Shown: one piece after another, positions 1 through 7,127 of the stretch
Layout: each line of letters starts with the position of its first letter
Numbering within the stretch: the stretch's first letter is position 1
Source of the DNA: an uncultured bacterium
GTDB taxonomy: Bacteria > Actinomycetota > Coriobacteriia > Coriobacteriales > Coriobacteriaceae
Reading direction: 5' to 3'
DNA: 44,342 nt
Assembly (NCBI GenBank): GCA_905214615.1
Contig: CAJMMX010000011.1
Span: forward strand, 1 to 44,342
The notes under the pieces: model-generated
Databases searched by the model: none
Seen by the model: the letters and a program-made list of their open reading frames with translations, nothing else
What the model was told of the DNA's origin: nothing
Position numbers and translations under genes: made by a program

Positions 1-190
1 AATCCAAGTTAGACCATTTCAAATGGTTCGATGTCTGCCCGGATGCGACACTGAATGTGTCCATCCTCGCAGTATCCGGTTCTCAAGGTGCACGCCTGGC
101 GGCTGATCCGGTCCGACCGGGCCGCGCGGCAAGGAGATATATTGCCAGACCGGAGGGGCGCCGGGGGCGGGAATCCCGTACTCCATATTT

Positions 191-230
191 TGTTCACAAA
201 TGAACAGGTCCCTCAGTCACGTCACTGAGG
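191..230. repeat. Two adjacent small inverted repeats
   Basis: The first palindrome (TGTTCA, 4-nt spacer, TGAACA) is of operator size. The second has a perfect 7-bp stem. Neither is followed by a T-tract, so they are not obvious terminators. No gene start lies close enough to assign a role. Confidence 0.4.
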
Positions 231-423
231 TTATAACTGAAGCATCAGCTTCTGATATTGGCGGTGACCAGCTGGTTTATAGATGTTGAGGCATCGGTCA
301 TCTCTGGAGCGCCACTTTACTCCAAAAGCATCGGTTATTTGTTTCCCGTCGGTAAAAGGCAGGTTTTGTTCGCCAAGCGTTCCTATATATAGAAGTTCGG
401 GTTCGAACCGTGCATCGTTAACA

Positions 424-456
424 AAAAAGCGACCAGCCGGAGCCGATCGCTTTCTA
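424..456 (-). terminator. Terminator-like hairpin beside a tRNA-arm remnant
   Basis: Read on the minus strand, a GC-rich stem (GCGATCGGC/GGCTGGTCGC, imperfect) is followed by six Ts. Just beyond it (minus direction) is a T-arm-like GGGTTCGAACC. The same order, arm then hairpin then ATTCTATG, occurs beside tRNA-Lys at 1571-1630, which suggests a decayed relative of that arrangement. Confidence 0.45.
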
Positions 457-636
457 TTCTATGCTGGAGCATCCAGAGGGGTGCTTCCGAACTCATTTTC
501 TCGCTGCCATTCATGCTTTCGAAGCATCTTTCTACAGCCCTCGTTGTCTATCCTCGTATCTCACAGGTCTTCCGGAAATTCACAAGCAGTCTTAGGGTCA
601 ATTTAGTTCTGCTTTCAGAGACTTGTTTGAGAGTTT

Positions 637-1434
637 TTAAAGACAGTTCAAAACAATAAGTGAGACACCATAAAGCAGAGCAAGATGAGCCGGATAGAAA
701 ATGTAGAAGAAATATTTGAGCTTCAGCCCTCGCTTGCCATTATAAAGATTGATAAGCAGCAACGAAACGACCGCGGCAGCAACATCAGGATTAAATATAT
801 TAGCTGTAGCAAACTCAAATCCGCCGCCAACTATATGGCATGACGAAAGGAGCACTGCGCATACTGCAGCAAAGAACATCTTGGCCTTGCTGTCGTGGAA
901 TAAATAGAATGCAGCCACAAGCAGAATGCCATACACACCGCCATCTAGTTTAGTGTATTCAGCTGCCAGTGCTGTCAAAACAATCAGAGCAGTTTCTGCG
1001 ATGTACCTCTTCCATTTTGAAAGGCTTTGTATCTTTTCCAGAATTATCAAGAAGACCAAGCAAAGCAGGAGCTCACACATAACATTTTGTTGCCGAAGGT
1101 CAAATAGTTGCCCGGTTTGAACGAAATCGTATATGGGCTCCGCAATGATTGCGAAGACAAGCATATTTCGCAGGTACCTCTTTAAGTCATGAGTATGCAA
1201 AAATCCCTCAACTATCAAAAAGCAAAATAAGGGAAATGCAATTCTGCCAAGAACATGAAGCATATCCGAAGCCTCGCTTAGAATCGCCCACTGTTCGTCT
1301 GATATCTGACTGTACGATGCGTGAGTCATGATTCCATTGGTCAGGACGATCCTGCTTACATGATCGAGAACCATCGAAATGGCTGCTATTATCTTTAATG
1401 TGCTGCCGCTAATTCCGTATCTATTTGTTTTCAT
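637..1434 (-). CDS. TraX-family membrane protein
   Basis: This 265-aa polytopic protein has roughly seven to eight hydrophobic segments. It shows TraX-family marks: an early K..A....M..DH motif (Lys14, Asp24-His25), an FPLFCF segment near the middle and a YPAHL motif near the C-terminus. In F-type plasmids TraX acetylates pilin, but chromosomal homologues are common in Firmicutes and Actinobacteria and are mostly uncharacterised, so acyltransferase activity is only inferred. The ATG start has AAGGA about 7 nt upstream. The gene is AT-richer than its right-hand neighbours and lies at the 3' side of tRNA-Lys, as expected for acquired DNA. No other conjugation gene is visible, so it is an orphan here. 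Confidence 0.8.
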   Translation of the reverse strand: MKTNRYGISGSTLKIIAAISMVLDHVSRIVLTNGIMTHASYSQISDEQWAILSEASDMLHVLGRIAFPLFCFLIVEGFLHTHDLKRYLRNMLVFAIIAEPIYDFVQTGQLFDLRQQNVMCELLLCLVFLIILEKIQSLSKWKRYIAETALIVLTALAAEYTKLDGGVYGILLVAAFYLFHDSKAKMFFAAVCAVLLSSCHIVGGGFEFATANIFNPDVAAAVVSLLLINLYNGKRGLKLKYFFYIFYPAHLALLYGVSLIVLNCL

Positions 1435-1452
1435 TTCGTATTCCTTACTTTG

Positions 1453-1471
1453 GGTGGGCCGTCAGGGGTTC
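1453..1471 (-). repeat. 19-bp copy of the tRNA-Lys 3' end
   Basis: This sequence is identical to 1629-1647, which is the 3' acceptor and part of the T-arm of tRNA-Lys including two bases of the encoded CCA. It lies 176 bp beyond the real gene end and just upstream of the TraX start. The copy stops inside the T-loop, so it is not a functional tRNA. A copy like this may be an attachment-site duplicate or the boundary of a small repeat element. Confidence 0.8.
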
Positions 1472-1587
1472 AGCCTGCTCCGCAGGCGGCCGCTGCGGCG
1501 CTTCGCGCCTTGCGCGCTGCGCTGGCAAACGCTCACGCGTTTACTCAGCTCCGCGCCCTTTCGGGTTCGAACCCGCGTCGCGGCAAC
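1472..1587. repeat. Hairpin-rich element between tRNA-Lys 3'-end copies
   Basis: The interval is a chain of small GC-rich hairpins: GCCTGC-tcc-GCAGGC, GGCGC-ttc-GCGCC and AAACGC-tca-GCGTTT. It ends with an inverted T-arm-like CGGGTTCGAACCCG. The same order of parts, including the AAACGC...GCGTTT hairpin and a CGGGTTCGA segment, is seen beside tRNA-Gly at 13091-13210. Shared architecture at two unrelated tRNAs suggests one repeat family. The short open frames across it are not credible genes. Confidence 0.55.
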
Positions 1588-1619
1588 AAAAAAGCGGCCG
1601 GCATCCGCCAGTCGCTTTT
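1588..1619 (-). terminator. Terminator of tRNA-Lys
   Basis: Read on the minus strand just after the encoded CCA, an interrupted stem (AAAAGCG.C.GGC / GCC.G.CGCTTTT) runs into six Ts. The position, 9 nt past the tRNA, fits an intrinsic terminator. Confidence 0.65.
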
Positions 1620-1627
1620 CCATTCTA

Positions 1628-1703
1628 TGGTGGGCCGTCAGGGGTTCGAACCCTGGACCTTGGGATTAAAAGTCCCCTGCTCTGCCAGCTGAGCTAACGG
1701 CCC
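1628..1703 (-). tRNA. tRNA-Lys (anticodon TTT), CCA encoded
   Basis: The minus strand folds into a full cloverleaf. The acceptor is GGGCCGT paired with ACGGCCC, discriminator A, and the D-arm contains AGCTCAGCTGGCAGAGC. The anticodon loop is ACTTTTAAT, and the T-arm is CAGGGTTCGAACCCTG. CCA is encoded at 1628-1630. It has its own promoter and terminator. The last 19 bp are duplicated 176 bp downstream. Confidence 0.95.
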
Positions 1704-1712
1704 GCGGGTGGC

Positions 1713-1741
1713 ATTGTACCACGGTCTGGGACTATTCCCAA
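1713..1741 (-). promoter_or_regulatory. Promoter of tRNA-Lys
   Basis: On the minus strand TTGGGA and TACAAT are separated by 17 bp. The -10 ends about 9 bp before the mature 5' end. The -35 overlaps the last codons of the upstream aminopeptidase gene, so the promoter is partly inside coding sequence. Confidence 0.6.
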
Positions 1742-3012
1742 CTCCATTGGCCGTTCTGGAAAATCACAACTTCACGTCCATCAGGCGTAATGCCCGTAAT
1801 ATCGATGTCGTCCGTGCCAATCATAAAATCGACGTGCGTGCTCGAGACGTTAACGCCATGCTCCAGGAGCTCTTCCTTGGACATGTCATACCCACCCTCG
1901 ATGCATTCGGGGAAACCGACACCTAGCGCGAGATGGCAGCTAGCGTTCTCGTCATAGAGCGTATCGTAGAACAGTACGCCACTTTCGCGGATCGGCGTGT
2001 TCTTGGAGATGAGCGCGACCTCTCCCAGGTGAGCAGCGCCCTCGTCAGTATCGATGATGCTTGCGAGCGTTGCCTTGCCCACACGGGCATCGTAGTCCAC
2101 TACGCGGCCGCCCTCGAACTTAATCCAAAAATCGTCGACCTTATTGCCATGGTGGATGAGCGGCATGGCCGAGTACACGATTCCGTCAGCGCGCATGCGA
2201 TCAGGCGAGGTAAAAACCTCCTCGGTGGGGATGTTGGGGAAGAAGGGGTGGCCATCGGGCGTCTCACCCTTTCCGCCGGCCCACTCGTGACCTTTCGTCA
2301 TGCCAATCGTCAGATTGGTTCCGTTCGAAGCGGTGTAGCGCAGGCAATCAAATTGATTATCGTTTAGGAAACGCAGGTTCTTTTCGAATGCGGCGTCATG
2401 GAGTTCCCAGTCGCTCTCCGGGTCCTGGCCATCGGCGCGAGCGGTGTGCAGAATCGCATTCCACAGCTTATAGATTGCAACCTCATCGGCGTCTCCCGGG
2501 AACACCTCGTGCGCCCAAGCAACGACCGGAGCGCCGGCGATGCACCACGGATTGATGTTGTAATCCAGTCCACGGCGGAAAACTTTGCATTGCGTATTCC
2601 TCGCCTTGGATGCCGCGGCCGGCTTGGCTGGATCGATGCCCTTGAGGGCCGCAGGATCCGCCCCCTCGATAAAGACAAAGCAGGCACCATCCTGGGCCAG
2701 GGAATCCAGCTGCATGCGCTTCCACTCGGGTGTCTGCTCAAAATAGCTTTTCTCGACATGCTCGTACGTGAGCCTCGTCACGGCATCATCGGCCCAAATG
2801 ACCGTCACGTGGCCAGCCCCGGCGGCATAAGCCTCCGCGACCACCACGCGGGCAAAGGATGCGCACTCGACCGGAGACTGAACGACAACCTCCTGGCCGG
2901 GCTTGACGTTTACGCCCTTGCGGACAACCAAGCGCGCATAGTTTTTAATCTTGGGCTCCAGGGCCTTCATGCCCTCCAGAGCCTCTTCGACCGTCAGGGC
3001 AGCTCGAATCAT
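1732..3012 (-). CDS. Aminopeptidase, peptidase family M29
   Basis: A cytosolic metallo-aminopeptidase that removes N-terminal residues from peptides. The family's metal-binding landmarks are all present in order in the C-terminal half: NIPTEEVFTSP, then DENASCHLALG, then THVDFMIGTDD. Length (426 aa) is usual for the AmpS/PepS group. The open frame extends four codons further to 3024, but GGAG at 3019-3022 lies 6 nt before the ATG at 3012 and would fall inside the longer version, so I chose the inner start. No operon partner is evident: the upstream gene ends at a terminator (3044-3071) and tRNA-Lys follows with its own promoter. Substrate preference cannot be read from sequence. Confidence 0.92.
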   Translation of the reverse strand: MIRAALTVEEALEGMKALEPKIKNYARLVVRKGVNVKPGQEVVVQSPVECASFARVVVAEAYAAGAGHVTVIWADDAVTRLTYEHVEKSYFEQTPEWKRMQLDSLAQDGACFVFIEGADPAALKGIDPAKPAAASKARNTQCKVFRRGLDYNINPWCIAGAPVVAWAHEVFPGDADEVAIYKLWNAILHTARADGQDPESDWELHDAAFEKNLRFLNDNQFDCLRYTASNGTNLTIGMTKGHEWAGGKGETPDGHPFFPNIPTEEVFTSPDRMRADGIVYSAMPLIHHGNKVDDFWIKFEGGRVVDYDARVGKATLASIIDTDEGAAHLGEVALISKNTPIRESGVLFYDTLYDENASCHLALGVGFPECIEGGYDMSKEELLEHGVNVSSTHVDFMIGTDDIDITGITPDGREVVIFQNGQWSWE

Positions 3013-3035
3013 GTGCCACTCCATCTATCTATAGA

Positions 3036-3072
3036 ACAGTAAAAAGGCGCGCCGCAAAAACGACGCGCCTTA
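3036..3072 (-). terminator. Terminator after the purC/membrane-protein pair
   Basis: Read on the minus strand, AAGGCGCG pairs with CGCGCCTT across a 12-nt loop and runs into a T-rich tract. It separates the purC operon from the M29 gene. Confidence 0.75.
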
Positions 3073-3101
3073 TATCTTAGCGATAAGTATGCATGCAAAC
3101 G

Positions 3102-3677
3102 CTACTTCTTCTTGGAGTCCTTCTTGTCCTCCTCGGCAGCCGAGCGCTCGATAAGGGCGTTGAGCTTGTTCTCGGACATGCCCTCGGCCTGCGTGCGGTA
3201 CATGTTGCGCAGGGGACGAATACGAACGAAGTCGTAGATGAAGTCACCCAAAATGACGACGTAGGACAAAACAATGCCGACCATCTGGACAGGGCTGGAC
3301 ACCATGCCAGCGGGAGCGAAGTACAGCGAAGCCCAAATGGCCACGACGAGCACCATGCCGATAGCGAGCACAGCCCACCAAATACGGCGGCGCTTGGTGT
3401 AGTCCTCATCCTGCTTGAGAAGGATATTCGACACCGTGTAGATGCGGTCCTCCTTGGCGCGCTGCTTAGCCTTGCGGGCGCGCTTCTCCTCTTTAGAGAG
3501 GCCCTCGAGGTTCTCGCCCTTCTCGAGCTCTTTGCGGCGTGCCTTAGACGAAGCCGGCACGACGCGGACAGAGCTCGCTGCCTGACGGGCAGGCTTAGCA
3601 GATGCGGCGGACTTGCGCGCAACCCCGGTAACCTCGTGGGATTGCGTGCGCTTGTTCGTGGCGCTACGGGTACTCAC
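3102..3677 (-). CDS. Unknown basic two-TM membrane protein
   Basis: This 191-aa protein belongs to no family I can name. The first ~95 residues are rich in Ala, Lys and Arg and predicted soluble. Two hydrophobic segments follow (about 103-125 and 131-150). The C-terminus is short, charged and ends in a Lys-rich tail. It is probably anchored in the cytoplasmic membrane with its basic N-terminus inside. The GTG start immediately follows the TAA of purC with no gap, so it is almost certainly translated from the same mRNA. Nothing in it suggests a purine-synthesis enzyme. It could be a lineage-specific protein that merely shares the purC promoter. Confidence 0.75.
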   Translation of the reverse strand: MSTRSATNKRTQSHEVTGVARKSAASAKPARQAASSVRVVPASSKARRKELEKGENLEGLSKEEKRARKAKQRAKEDRIYTVSNILLKQDEDYTKRRRIWWAVLAIGMVLVVAIWASLYFAPAGMVSSPVQMVGIVLSYVVILGDFIYDFVRIRPLRNMYRTQAEGMSENKLNALIERSAAEEDKKDSKKK

Positions 3678-4565
3678 TTATGCGTTCTCCTTCATGCTTG
3701 TGAACTGGGAGCCCGTGATGATCTGGAAGGCCTCGCGATAGCGCTCGGACGTGCCATCGATGACCTCGGCGGGCAGGTGCGGGGTCTCCCCCGTCATATC
3801 CCAGTTGGCCTTGAGCCAATTGCGGACGAATTGTTTGTCGTAGCTGGGCTGGATCTTGCCCTCCTCGTAGCTGGCAGCAGGCCAGAAACGGCTGGAATCG
3901 GGCGTGAGGCACTCGTCGATCAGCGTGACCTTGCCATCGATGACACCAAACTCGAACTTGGTGTCGGCAATGATGATGCCACGGGTCGCGGCGTACTCGG
4001 CAGCGGCCTTGTAGATCTTGAGGGAAAGGTCACGAATCTGCGTGGCGATATCCTCGCCCACGATCTCGCAGCAACGCTCGAACGAGATGTTCTCGTCGTG
4101 GTCACCAATCTCGGCCTTCGTGGACGGCGTGAACAGCGGCTCGGGAAGCTTGGAAGCCTCGGTCAGGCCCTCAGGCAGCTGGATGCCGCAGACGGTGCCG
4201 TTCTCGTCGTAGGTCTTCTTGCCCGAACCGGTCAGATAGCCGCGGACGATGCACTCGATAGGAATCGTTTGGGCCTTTTTAACCAGCATGGCGCGGCCAG
4301 CGAGGTAGTCACGATACTCAGCAAACTCCTCGGGGAAATCCGCCGGGTCGATGGAAACGAGATGGTTGGGGACGATGTCGGCAAACTTATCAAACCAGAA
4401 TGCCGAGATGCGGTTGAGCACCTCTCCCTTAAACGGAATCTCGTCGGGAAGAATGAAGTCGAACGCAGAAATGCGGTCGGTGGCGACCATCAGCAGGTTT
4501 TCACCGGCATCGTAGATATCACGAACCTTGCCACGGGAATCTGGACGACGCTCCATCGTTGTCAC
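3678..4565 (-). CDS. purC: SAICAR synthase (phosphoribosylaminoimidazole-succinocarboxamide synthase)
   Basis: It joins CAIR and aspartate using ATP to make SAICAR in de novo purine synthesis. Recognisable family motifs are RGKVRDIYD near the N-terminus, TDRISAFD, VRGYLTGSG, IIADTKFEFG and the LIDECLTPDSSRFW stretch of the nucleotide/substrate site. At 296 codons it is a normal single-domain PurC. The frame continues upstream to a GTG at 4574, but that codon overlaps the AAGGAG at 4574-4579. The GTG at 4565 is 8 nt from it and is the better start. purB lies 7 kb away on the same strand; no other purine gene is in the window. Confidence 0.95.
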   Translation of the reverse strand: MTTMERRPDSRGKVRDIYDAGENLLMVATDRISAFDFILPDEIPFKGEVLNRISAFWFDKFADIVPNHLVSIDPADFPEEFAEYRDYLAGRAMLVKKAQTIPIECIVRGYLTGSGKKTYDENGTVCGIQLPEGLTEASKLPEPLFTPSTKAEIGDHDENISFERCCEIVGEDIATQIRDLSLKIYKAAAEYAATRGIIIADTKFEFGVIDGKVTLIDECLTPDSSRFWPAASYEEGKIQPSYDKQFVRNWLKANWDMTGETPHLPAEVIDGTSERYREAFQIITGSQFTSMKENA

Positions 4566-4574
4566 GTGAGTCAC

Positions 4575-4674
4575 TCCTTACCAAAATACGACAGTAATGC
4601 GGGTTCTTTCCCGCACGTTTTCGCAAACTCGGAGCGGCAGGGATGAAACCCCTCCTTCACCGAATAGCGAAAAG
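4575..4674 (-). promoter_or_regulatory. purC leader with a hairpin
   Basis: This 100-bp gap between the histidine kinase stop and purC contains a perfect hairpin, TGCGGG-aaagaa-CCCGCA on the minus strand at about 4598-4615. It lacks a proper T-tract, so it is a poor terminator. I see no purine-riboswitch core and no clear -35/-10. It may be a processing site or weak attenuator. Confidence 0.3.
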
Positions 4675-6240
4675 CTAGTGCTCCATTGTAGTAGATGCCG
4701 CGTCCGCCGTGTGCTCGCGAGGCAGATGAATCGTAAAAGTCGTACCCTTTCCAAGCTCCGACTCCACGGAAATGTAGCCATGATGTCGCTCGACGATCTG
4801 TTTAGTCACGGCGAGGCCCACGCCCAGACCGCCCGCCTCACGGGCACGGCTGGCATCGGCGCGCCAAAAACGGCCGAAGATGCGCGACAAGTCATCCTTG
4901 GCAATACCGATGCCGGTATCAGAAACGGCGACGCTGACGTGTTTGCGGTCACTGAGCACCGACACCACGACCCAACCGCCCTCGGGGGTGTAGCGCATGG
5001 CGTTGCTCATGAGATTGATGACGCATTGTGTGATCATGTCGGGATCGGCTTCGACGACATCGTCGTGACCTTGGGTCTCGTCAGCAAAGCGCAAGCGCAG
5101 ATCGCGGTCGACAAACAGGCGCTCCTGGGCATTGACGATGGAACGCACGAAAGGAACCATGTCCACCGGCTCAAGGTTGAGCGGAGCCGTGCTGTTTTCC
5201 ATGCGCGACAGGTCGAGCATCTGCTGCACCAGACGAGCCAGGCGACGCGTCTCGGAAGCAACAGTCTCCAAGTGCTCATCGTCGGTAGGATATACGCCAT
5301 CCTGCATGGCCTCGACCGTTGCGAGCATGGCCATAAGCGGAGTACGAAGTTCGTGAGCCACGTCCGAGGTCAAACGTTTCTCGTGTTTCATATCCTTCTC
5401 GAGCGAAGTGGCCATCTCATCGAAGGTCTCACCCAGCTGATCAATCTCGTCATCGCCGCGCAAGCCCGTACGAGCAGACAGATCGCCATCGCGAATTTGC
5501 TTGGCCGTGCTGGTAATACGGTGAATCGGCTTGGTGAGCATGCGCGACACGAGTGATCCGATAACGACCGAAATGCAAACTGCAACAACCGCAGCAAGGG
5601 CCATGGCGTTAAAGGTCTTCTCCCTAAACGCAGAATCTGCCTTGGTGAGCAAGGCATCGGAGCCGATGGCCCACAGCTTTACTTGTCCGACATGCTCGCC
5701 GGAAGACGTTATGATTTCGACGTTTGCAACGCTATCGGAGCCGGTGGGAGCCGACGAGACCGGACTATGCGATGCTTTTTTCCCGCTCGAGCTGCTCGAC
5801 GGCGATTCGTTCTCGCGCACATCGGCGGTCGCGCTTGCCGAAGGCCATGAGTCGTCATAAACGACAACGCCTTTCTTGTTGACGACCTGCATACCCAGGT
5901 CGTCGGATACCAAACTCGATGTCGCGACCGTACGTAGCTCGCCCGCAGTCCAATTGCCGTTTTCCTCATACGACGTCGCAAGCTTTTCGGCAGCGGAATT
6001 TGCGATTTCGACGATATTAGAGCGCGTGTAATCCGAAAAGACCGTGCCCCACACAACAGAGACCACGCCCACCAGCACCAATACCGTCATGAGCGATGTC
6101 AGAGCAAAAGCAAGTGCCATGCGCGAGGGATAGCTCATCGTTGGCCGTGAATCGGAACGAGGCGTGTTCCAACTAGCCTTGGAACCCGCCTCGCTCTCCT
6201 GCTTGTGCTTTTGTCCGATTTCAAAGCGCGCAGGTGTCAT
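4675..6240 (-). CDS. Sensor histidine kinase (HAMP, HisKA, HATPase)
   Basis: A 521-aa membrane sensor kinase. A charged cytosolic leader of about 40 residues precedes TM1 (42-66). An extracytoplasmic sensor of about 150 residues follows, with a Ser-rich low-complexity stretch, then TM2 (about 214-236) and a HAMP linker. The HisKA box SDVAHELRTPL has the phospho-acceptor at His296. The ATPase domain shows the N-box NLMSNAMRYTP, DTGIGI and GLGVGLA. It is 11 nt downstream of its response regulator, with GGAAA before the ATG, so the two form an operon. The layout is typical of OmpR-class (BaeS/ResE-like) kinases. The signal sensed cannot be read from the sequence. Confidence 0.93.
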   Translation of the reverse strand: MTPARFEIGQKHKQESEAGSKASWNTPRSDSRPTMSYPSRMALAFALTSLMTVLVLVGVVSVVWGTVFSDYTRSNIVEIANSAAEKLATSYEENGNWTAGELRTVATSSLVSDDLGMQVVNKKGVVVYDDSWPSASATADVRENESPSSSSSGKKASHSPVSSAPTGSDSVANVEIITSSGEHVGQVKLWAIGSDALLTKADSAFREKTFNAMALAAVVAVCISVVIGSLVSRMLTKPIHRITSTAKQIRDGDLSARTGLRGDDEIDQLGETFDEMATSLEKDMKHEKRLTSDVAHELRTPLMAMLATVEAMQDGVYPTDDEHLETVASETRRLARLVQQMLDLSRMENSTAPLNLEPVDMVPFVRSIVNAQERLFVDRDLRLRFADETQGHDDVVEADPDMITQCVINLMSNAMRYTPEGGWVVVSVLSDRKHVSVAVSDTGIGIAKDDLSRIFGRFWRADASRAREAGGLGVGLAVTKQIVERHHGYISVESELGKGTTFTIHLPREHTADAASTTMEH

Positions 6241-6251
6241 ATGTGATTTCC

Positions 6252-6974
6252 CTATTTCTCGTCCGACTTATCGGTCTTGGCCGGAGCCTCGAAGCGATAG
6301 CCGACACCGTGGACGGTGTAGAGCCACTTGGGCTTCTTGGGATCATCGCCCAGCTTGGCGCGAAGGTTCTTCACGTGGCTATCGATGGTGCGCTCATAGC
6401 CCTCAAAGTCGTAGCCGAGCACCTTCTCGACCAGCTCCATGCGGTTGTAGACGCGACCGGGGTGACGGGCAAGCGTGGTGAGCAGCTTAAACTCGGAAGC
6501 CGTCAGGTCGACTTCCTTGCCCTCGACCAAAATCTTGTGGCCCGAGATATCGATGACCAGATCGCCGAAGTCGAGTACCTCGACGGCTGGCTCGTCGGCC
6601 TGATGGGCACGGCGGAACAAGGCGCGTACGCGCGCGACAAGCTCGCGCGGCGAGAACGGCTTAATCAGATAGTCGTCGGCGCCGAGCTCAAGACCGATAA
6701 TACGGTCCTCGATCTCGCCCTTAGCCGTCAGCATGATGATGGGGACATCCGAGGTATCGCGAATGGTGCGGCAAACGCGCTCGCCGGGGATCTTGGGGAG
6801 CATAAGGTCGAGCACGACCAGGTCAAACTGATGCTTCTCGAACTCCTCGATCGCGGACTGGCCGTCGCCGACGCCCACAACCCAGTAGCCTTCGCGCTCG
6901 AGATAGGCAGCGACGGCGTCACGGATTGCCTTCTCATCCTCGACCAGCAGAATCTTTTTTGCATCTGAAGCCAT
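6252..6974 (-). CDS. OmpR-family response regulator
   Basis: A 240-aa two-domain regulator. The receiver domain (1-120) has acidic pocket residues Glu12-Asp13, phospho-acceptor Asp56 in VVLDLMLP and the Lys of LIKPFSPRE. A winged-helix DNA-binding domain of the OmpR/PhoB type follows (about 145-235), with YTVHGVGYRF at the end. A longer frame starts at a TTG (6995), but the run of Gs ends 7 nt before the ATG at 6974, which fits an SD. It lies directly before the histidine kinase and is presumably its partner. The regulon is unknown. Confidence 0.94.
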   Translation of the reverse strand: MASDAKKILLVEDEKAIRDAVAAYLEREGYWVVGVGDGQSAIEEFEKHQFDLVVLDLMLPKIPGERVCRTIRDTSDVPIIMLTAKGEIEDRIIGLELGADDYLIKPFSPRELVARVRALFRRAHQADEPAVEVLDFGDLVIDISGHKILVEGKEVDLTASEFKLLTTLARHPGRVYNRMELVEKVLGYDFEGYERTIDSHVKNLRAKLGDDPKKPKWLYTVHGVGYRFEAPAKTDKSDEK

Positions 6975-7127
6975 AACACGGCCCCCCTGTCTCAATTAGC
7001 TAAGAACAAGCCCATTTTAACGCACCTGAACCCGCCGGATGCCACTATGACGCGGCAGCTCGGCGGGCGGTACTCACAATTACAACGCGCTTATTCCCCT
7101 GTTGGCGCCTTTTTAACCCCTCTAAGC

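Larger units (their letters stand above)
1..636. other. AT-richer non-coding stretch with small inverted repeats
   Basis: I see no convincing gene here; the short open frames have no ribosome-binding site and no recognisable product. It holds two clean inverted repeats: TGTTCA-caaa-TGAACA at 191-206, and CCTCAGT/ACTGAGG at 211-230 with a 6-nt loop. A terminator-like hairpin lies at 426-453, next to a tRNA T-arm-like sequence. By eye the base composition is clearly lower in GC than the genes from 1732 onward. Confidence 0.5.

Noticed and set aside
9..197. 62-codon minus-strand frame at the left edge
   Set aside because: It begins at a GTG within a palindrome without an SD. The C-terminal CEDGHIQC is suggestive of a metal site but too little to call a gene.
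283..606. 107-codon open frame on the plus strand
   Set aside because: It crosses a terminator-like hairpin and a tRNA-arm remnant, has no SD and matches nothing I know.
3093..4646. 517-codon open frame antisense to purC and the membrane protein
   Set aside because: It spans two real genes and a terminator, and its composition is typical of a complement-strand shadow.
4575..4674. Purine riboswitch upstream of purC
   Set aside because: A single hairpin is present, but no three-way junction or conserved purine-aptamer core could be found.
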